From NCBI GenBank assembly GCA_958295715.1, contig OY282371.1, positions 1,311,183 to 1,375,182 of the forward strand: DNA of 64,000 nucleotides, in the 5' to 3' direction. Below the pieces are notes generated by a model. That model saw only the letters and a list, made by a program, of their open reading frames with translations, had not been told where the DNA came from and searched no databases. The stretch is from an uncultured Dehalococcoidia bacterium. GTDB taxonomy: Bacteria > Chloroflexota > Dehalococcoidia > Lucifugimonadales > GCA-2712585. Each line of letters starts with the position of its first letter. Position 1 is the first letter of the stretch. Both the position numbers and the translations under genes were made by a program. This document shows positions 60,514-64,000 of this stretch, one piece after another.

Positions 60514-61935
60514 ATGTCAAGCAGTGACGGCAAGATGAGAATAGAGCGAGACTCCATGGGGCCGATGGAGGTGCCGGCGGAGGCCTACTACGGGGCATCG
60601 ACCATGCGGGCGGCGCTGAACTTTCCCATCAGCCGGCTGCGGTTCTCCCGCGGCTTCATCCGGGCGCTGTCCCTCATCAAGGGGAAGGCGGCAGAGGTAA
60701 ACGTGGAGTTGGGACTGCTGGATGAGACCATAGGCCGCGCCATATCCGACGCCGCTAAGGAGGCGGCGGAGGGCAGGTTTGACGACCAGTTTGTCATCGA
60801 CATATTCCAGACGGGGTCCGGGACGTCGACGAACATGAACGCCAACGAGGTGATAGCGAACCGCGCCACGGAGTTGATGGACGGAGGAACAGAGGCGGGG
60901 CGAGTCCACCCCAACGACCACGTGAACATTTGCCAGTCGTCCAACGACGTCATCCCGACGGCCATCCACTTGGCCGCCCTCATGCAGATACGGGGGGAAC
61001 TTGTCCCGGCCCTGGGCGGTCTCAGGGAAGCCCTGGAGGAGAAGAGCCGCGAGTTTTGGCCCCTCATCAAGACGGGAAGAACGCACCTCCAGGACGCCAC
61101 GCCCATTCGCCTGGGGCAGGAGTTCCGGGGCTACGCGGGGCAGGTGGAGCGGGGCCTCCACCGGGTGAAGCACGCTCAGGAGGAGTTGGCGGAGGTGGCC
61201 CTCGGCGGCACGGCGGTCGGGACGGGCATCAACGCGCACCCGGAGTTTGCCGGCAGGGTGTGCAGGGCGCTAAGGGCCGACACGGGGGTGGACGTGCGAG
61301 AGAGTGAGAACCACTTTCAGGCCCAAAGCAGTCTCGACGCCGTGGTGGAGGCCAGCGGGTCCCTGCGCACGGTGGCAGTGAGCCTGGGCAAGATAGCCAA
61401 CGACATTCGCTGGCTTGGCTCGGGGCCGCGAGCCGGGCTGGGGGAGTTGGCCCTGCCGGAAGTGCAGCCGGGTAGCTCCATCATGCCGGGCAAGGTGAAC
61501 CCCGTTATCGCGGAGTCGGTGATCCAGGCTTCGGCGCAGGTGATAGGCAACGACTTGGCCATCGTCCAGGCGGGGCAGGGCGGCTACTTCGAGTTGAACA
61601 TGATGATGCCGGTGGCCGCCCATAACCTCCTAGAGTCGATAGGGCTGCTGGCCGCGTCGTCGGAGAACTTTTCCAGCCAGTGCGTGCGGGGGCTGAAGGC
61701 CACACAGACGGGGCCGCGGATGGTGGAGCGGGGGTTGATGCTGGGAACGGCCTTGGCCCCGGCCCTTGGCTACGACCGGGCGGCGAAGATAGCCAAGGAG
61801 GCGTCGGAGTCGGGGGCAAGCATAAGGGAGACGGCCCTGAGGATGACGGAGTTGTCCGGCGAGGAGTTGGACGTTCTGTTGGACCCCACGAAGATGACGG
61901 AACCCGGTCTGGGCGGCGGCCCGGCGGGTGGATAG
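60514..61935 (+). CDS. fumC: class II fumarate hydratase
   Basis: 473 residues, iron-independent tetrameric lyase adding water to fumarate. DSMGPMEVPAEAYYGASTMRA, TGSGTSTNMNANEVIANRA, HPNDHVNICQSSNDVIPTAIH and the flexible catalytic loop GSSIMPGKVNPVIAESV are FumC hallmarks; the AspA relatives differ in the NMNANEV region. The gene has its own weak promoter and is followed 18 bases later by a mini-gene of unknown role. Confidence 0.94.
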   Translation: MSSSDGKMRIERDSMGPMEVPAEAYYGASTMRAALNFPISRLRFSRGFIRALSLIKGKAAEVNVELGLLDETIGRAISDAAKEAAEGRFDDQFVIDIFQTGSGTSTNMNANEVIANRATELMDGGTEAGRVHPNDHVNICQSSNDVIPTAIHLAALMQIRGELVPALGGLREALEEKSREFWPLIKTGRTHLQDATPIRLGQEFRGYAGQVERGLHRVKHAQEELAEVALGGTAVGTGINAHPEFAGRVCRALRADTGVDVRESENHFQAQSSLDAVVEASGSLRTVAVSLGKIANDIRWLGSGPRAGLGELALPEVQPGSSIMPGKVNPVIAESVIQASAQVIGNDLAIVQAGQGGYFELNMMMPVAAHNLLESIGLLAASSENFSSQCVRGLKATQTGPRMVERGLMLGTALAPALGYDRAAKIAKEASESGASIRETALRMTELSGEELDVLLDPTKMTEPGLGGGPAGG

Positions 61936-61953
61936 GGAAACGAGAGGTCGCTT

Positions 61954-62151
61954 TTGCCTGAGGACATGGCCACCAAAGCGGACATGGCATCCTCACGGGA
62001 CGAGATGTCCAGGGGAAAGGCTGAGTTAAGGGACGAGATGGCTGCGCTGCGAGCCCAGATGGCCGGAATGGAGTCGCGCCTGTCCCGGCTGATTATCGTC
62101 TCGTCGGCGGTGATAATCGCGGCTGGGGTGGCCGCCGTCCGGTTCCTTTAG
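61954..62151 (+). CDS. coiled-coil/transmembrane mini-protein, copy 1
   Basis: 65 residues: MPEDMATKADMASSRDEMSR, a helical Glu/Arg/Met-rich segment, then ESRLSRLIIVSSAVIIAAGVAAVRFL with one C-terminal membrane helix. It lacks the MTTTEERLTRVETTLEH start of its two neighbours. Translation would start at TTG 61954 or ATG 61966. It is a paralogue of the two ORFs downstream. Function unknown; the layout (short coiled coil plus C-terminal helix) recalls phage XhlA-like and Borrelia Bdr-like proteins without clear identity. Confidence 0.6.
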   Translation: MPEDMATKADMASSRDEMSRGKAELRDEMAALRAQMAGMESRLSRLIIVSSAVIIAAGVAAVRFL

Positions 62152-62457
62152 CGGAGGGTCGCATACGCGCTCAACGAACGCAGGGAAGTGGCATAGAACG
62201 CGAACCTCTGCTATCATACCCTTATGACCACCACTGAAGAACGTCTGACGCGTGTGGAAACCACCCTTGAGCACGTGGCCACCAAAGCGGACATAGCCCG
62301 AATGGAGTTGCGCCTGTTCCGGCTGATTATCGCCTCGTCCGGGGTGATAATCGCGGCTTCGGTGGCCGCCATCCGGTTCCTTTAGCAAAGGGTCGCATAC
62401 GCGCTCAATGAGCGCAGGGAACTGGCATAGAACCCGAGCCTCTGGTATCATACCCCT
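62152..62457 (+). repeat. duplicated promoter/leader region of the mini-genes
   Basis: The 72 bases before copy 2 (62152-62223) and before copy 3 (62386-62457) are nearly identical. Both contain GGGTCGCATACGCGCTCAA, a GGCATAGAAC segment and a TATCAT -10-like hexamer followed by ACCC and the ATG. So each mini-gene carries its own upstream region as part of the tandem duplication. Confidence 0.75.
62224..62385 (+). CDS. coiled-coil/transmembrane mini-protein, copy 2 (shortest)
   Basis: 53 residues: MTTTEERLTRVETTLEHVAT, then KADIARMELRLFRLIIASSG, then VIIAASVAAIRFL. It is identical at the N-terminus to copy 3 but lacks its 36-residue repeat insert, and shares the membrane helix. The first half is a heptad-like coiled coil. 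The conserved codon usage and identical flanks support a real gene despite its size. Confidence 0.6.
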   Translation: MTTTEERLTRVETTLEHVATKADIARMELRLFRLIIASSGVIIAASVAAIRFL

Positions 62458-62727
62458 ATGACCACCACTGAAGAACGTCTGACGCGTGTGGAAACCACCC
62501 TTGAGCATGTGGCCACCAAAGCGGACATAGCCACGTTGCAGGGTGAAATAGCCAGGGAAATAGCCGCGCTGCGGGGTGAAATGACTGGCGAGATGGCTGC
62601 GTTGCGAGGTGAGATGGCTACGCTGCGAGGCGACATGGCCAGAATGGAGTTGCGCGTGTTCCGGCTGGCTATCGCCTCGTCCGGGGTGATCATCGCGGCT
62701 ATGGTGGCCGCCATCCGGTTCCTTTAG
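62458..62727 (+). CDS. coiled-coil/transmembrane mini-protein, copy 3 (longest)
   Basis: 89 residues. After the shared start (MTTTEERLTRVETTLEHVAT and KADIA) comes a repeated block with REIAALRGEM, GEMAALRGEM and ATLRGDMA, giving 36 extra residues, and then the shared RMELRVFRLAIASSGVIIAA helix end. The repeats are visible in DNA as CTGCGGGGTGAAATG/TTGCGAGGTGAGATG units. The family seems to grow or shrink in units of the coiled coil while the N-terminus and membrane helix stay fixed. Confidence 0.65.
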   Translation: MTTTEERLTRVETTLEHVATKADIATLQGEIAREIAALRGEMTGEMAALRGEMATLRGDMARMELRVFRLAIASSGVIIAAMVAAIRFL

Positions 62728-62756
62728 CAGAGGGTCTCCCCCTGGTCTGACAGAGC

Positions 62757-62785
62757 TTGACAGCGGGGGAGGGCGAGCCTAGACT
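62757..62785 (+). promoter_or_regulatory. sigma70-type promoter for the trpS T-box transcript
   Basis: TTGACA (62757-62762), 17-base spacer, TAGACT (62780-62785). Transcription would start near 62792, just before stem I of the T-box. Confidence 0.6.
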
Positions 62786-62791
62786 GGAATT

Positions 62792-63063
62792 CCAATTGAA
62801 TATGCAGGGTTGGACAGGGGAGTAGTAGCCCTCCAGCAGGGCCCAGAGAGCCGGGGAAGGTGGAAGCCGGCGCCCAGGGCAGAGGAGCGAATGGACCCCG
62901 GCGGGTTCCGTACACGCGCAGGCGGCGGGAACCCTCCAATCACCGGTTGGCCCCGTTATAGGCCGCGGCCCCGGCTGTCCGGGGCTGGCAAGAGTCCCGA
63001 CGCGTCGGGAAATTAGGGTGGCACCGCGGAGTTAAGCCCCGTCCCTTGAGACGGGGTTTTTGT
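62792..63063 (+). promoter_or_regulatory. T-box riboswitch, tryptophan-specific
   Basis: The 14-base T-box AGGGTGGCACCGCG is at 63015-63028. Upstream, stem I carries AGTAGTAG (62820-62827), GAGAGCC and GGTGGAAGCC conserved stretches. The specifier loop GAATGGACC holds UGG (62892-62894), the Trp codon. The bulge UGGC in the T-box would pair with a GCCA acceptor end, matching a tRNA with discriminator G, as tRNA-Trp usually has. Uncharged tRNA-Trp would stabilise the antiterminator and allow trpS expression. Confidence 0.93.
63037..63061 (+). terminator. intrinsic terminator of the T-box
   Basis: CCCCGTC (63037-63043), loop CCTTGA, GACGGGG (63050-63056), then five T. It is the regulated terminator of the T-box; its 5' arm competes with the antiterminator. 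Confidence 0.9.
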
Positions 63064-63179
63064 TATGTGGCGAGAGGAAGGGAGCGCGCGGTCTTGCTTA
63101 GAGGAGCGGGGGCGGCCACAAGAGGCTCCCCCACAAGGACTAACGGCGGGTGGATGGTTGGGGGTGAAGGGGGGATGGA

Positions 63180-63202
63180 GTCCCGTTTTCACGGGGATGA
63201 CG
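63180..63202. repeat. dispersed palindrome inside the trpS leader
   Basis: GTCCCGTTTTCACGGGGATG followed by ACGG, the Type-B core. It lies between the T-box terminator and trpS, in about 290 bases with no gene. Confidence 0.75.
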
Positions 63203-63353
63203 GAGAGCGGGGCGGGAACGACGGTCAGAGAGACGAGAGTGATAAAGGGGAACGGGTCATCGCGAGGAGAGGGCCGTACAGGGAAGGAAAAAACTCCAAG
63301 GAGCGCGGTTGGGCCGGTCACTCCAAGGGTAGTTGGTAACGGAGGCGGATAGC

Positions 63354-64000
63354 ATGGCAGGCGACGAACGGAAGAGGGCCAAGCGGCGGGTCTTCAGCGG
63401 CATTCAGCCGTCGGGCGACGTGCAGCTGGGGAACTACCTAGGCGCCATAAAGGGCTGGGTGGAGCGTCAGGACGCCAAGGAGAACTACTTCTGCATTGTT
63501 GACCTCCACGCCATCACGACGCCGCAAAAGCCGGAGGAGTTGCGACGTCAGACGCGCTCTCTGGCGGCCATGCTCTTCGCCGCCGGGCTGGACCCGGAGA
63601 AGTGCACGGTTTTCATCCAAAGCCACGTGACGGCCCACGCGGAGGGGTGCTGGGCCCTGAACTGCGTCACCCCCGTGGGCTGGCTGGAGCGGATGACCCA
63701 GTACAAGGACAAGATTTCGAGGCAGGAGAGCGTCGCAACGGGGCTGCTGGACTATCCCGTGCTGATGGCGGCGGACATCCTGCTCTATGACGCCGACGAG
63801 GTCCCGGTGGGCGACGACCAGAGGCAGCACGTGGAGTTGACCCGTGACATTGCCCAGCGGTTCAACCATCTATACGGCGACACCTTCAAGGTCCCGGAGG
63901 CGGTGATACCGGAGGCGGGGGCGCGAGTCATGGGGCTGGACGACCCCACGGTGAAGATGTCCAAGAGCTACGCCCACATACGAGGCCACGCCGTCAATCT
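63354..64000 (+). CDS. trpS: tryptophanyl-tRNA synthetase (3' end outside window)
   Basis: The 215 codons visible are the catalytic Rossmann domain of a class Ic synthetase charging tRNA-Trp. [20 protein letters not shown] contains the HIGH-equivalent, [15 protein letters not shown] and [34 protein letters not shown] are TrpRS signatures, and KMSKS is near the window end (VKMSKSYAH). GGAGG lies eight bases before the ATG. The Trp-specific T-box upstream agrees with this assignment. Confidence 0.96.
   Translation, partial: MAGDERKRAKRRVFSGIQPSGDVQLGNYLGAIKGWVERQDAKENYFCIVDLHAITTPQKPEELRRQTRSLAAMLFAAGLDPEKCTVFIQSHVTAHAEGCWALNCVTPVGWLERMTQYKDKISRQESVATGLLDYPVLMAADILLYDADEVPVGDDQRQHVELTRDIAQRFNHLYGDTFKVPEAVIPEAGARVMGLDDPTVKMSKSYAHIRGHAVN

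Noticed and set aside
1-64000. tRNA or rRNA genes
   Set aside because: No cloverleaf with a GGTTCGANTC-type T-arm and no rRNA-like segment was recognised on reading; a tRNA scan was not possible here.

Overview
The window is GC-rich bacterial chromosome, densely coded on both strands. The gaps between genes are filled by one family of short dispersed palindromes (core ATTCCC...GGGAAT). Gene content suggests a Chloroflexota lineage near Dehalococcoidia/SAR202: many amidohydrolases, M20 hydrolases and gamma-glutamyltransferases, a Fur-linked zinc ABC system, aerobic-type TCA enzymes, cobalamin-dependent MetH and a T-box on trpS. This placement is inferred from content only.

Layout. 1-2.6 kb (minus): a gamma-glutamyltransferase cut by the window edge, trehalose-phosphatase and a metal-dependent amidohydrolase. 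2.6-6.3 kb (plus): a Fur/Zur-type regulator and a znuABC-like operon whose binding protein carries an extreme Asp/His-rich insert. 6.3-9.7 kb: an HpcH/HpaI aldolase, an OsmC-like protein with an in-frame UGA at its catalytic Cys position (probable selenoprotein with a SECIS-like hairpin), and a tandem-GNAT protein. 9.7-18.2 kb (minus): a ten-gene run rpsF-ssb-rpsR-PPIase-hom-thrC-folE-CelD-like-GT4-DUF502 behind one promoter and a structured leader. 18.2-28 kb: glyA, a two-ORF membrane glycosyltransferase-like locus, an NfeD-slipin pair, and meaB-hpf with tandem copies of the hpf 3' end. 28-32.2 kb: an iron(III) ABC transporter (fbpABC type) behind a strong promoter with a palindromic operator. 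32.7-39.7 kb: metH, an EVE-domain protein and ppdK.

40.1-41.3 kb holds an IS110-family element inserted precisely inside one of the dispersed palindromes. Its 5' noncoding region reads as a complete bridge RNA: a 5' hairpin, a target loop whose guides match the flanking palindrome, and a donor loop whose guides match the element's own ends. A promoter would be assembled only in the circular form.

41.8-56.6 kb is an accessory catabolic stretch: two-subunit TPP decarboxylase, amidohydrolase, carbamoylase-type M20 enzyme, aldo/keto reductase, ATC-hydrolase-like protein, molybdopterin oxidoreductase, cupin, acetamidase, gamma-glutamyltransferase, RidA, a degenerate M20 protein and a cystathionine gamma-synthase-type PLP enzyme. 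57-64 kb: aconitase, a sortase, fumarase, three tandem coiled-coil/membrane mini-genes, and trpS under a tryptophan T-box.

The observations most worth following are the bridge RNA with readable guides, the Sec-OsmC candidate, the hpf tail array, the coiled-coil mini-gene family, and the M20 protein lacking most of its metal ligands.
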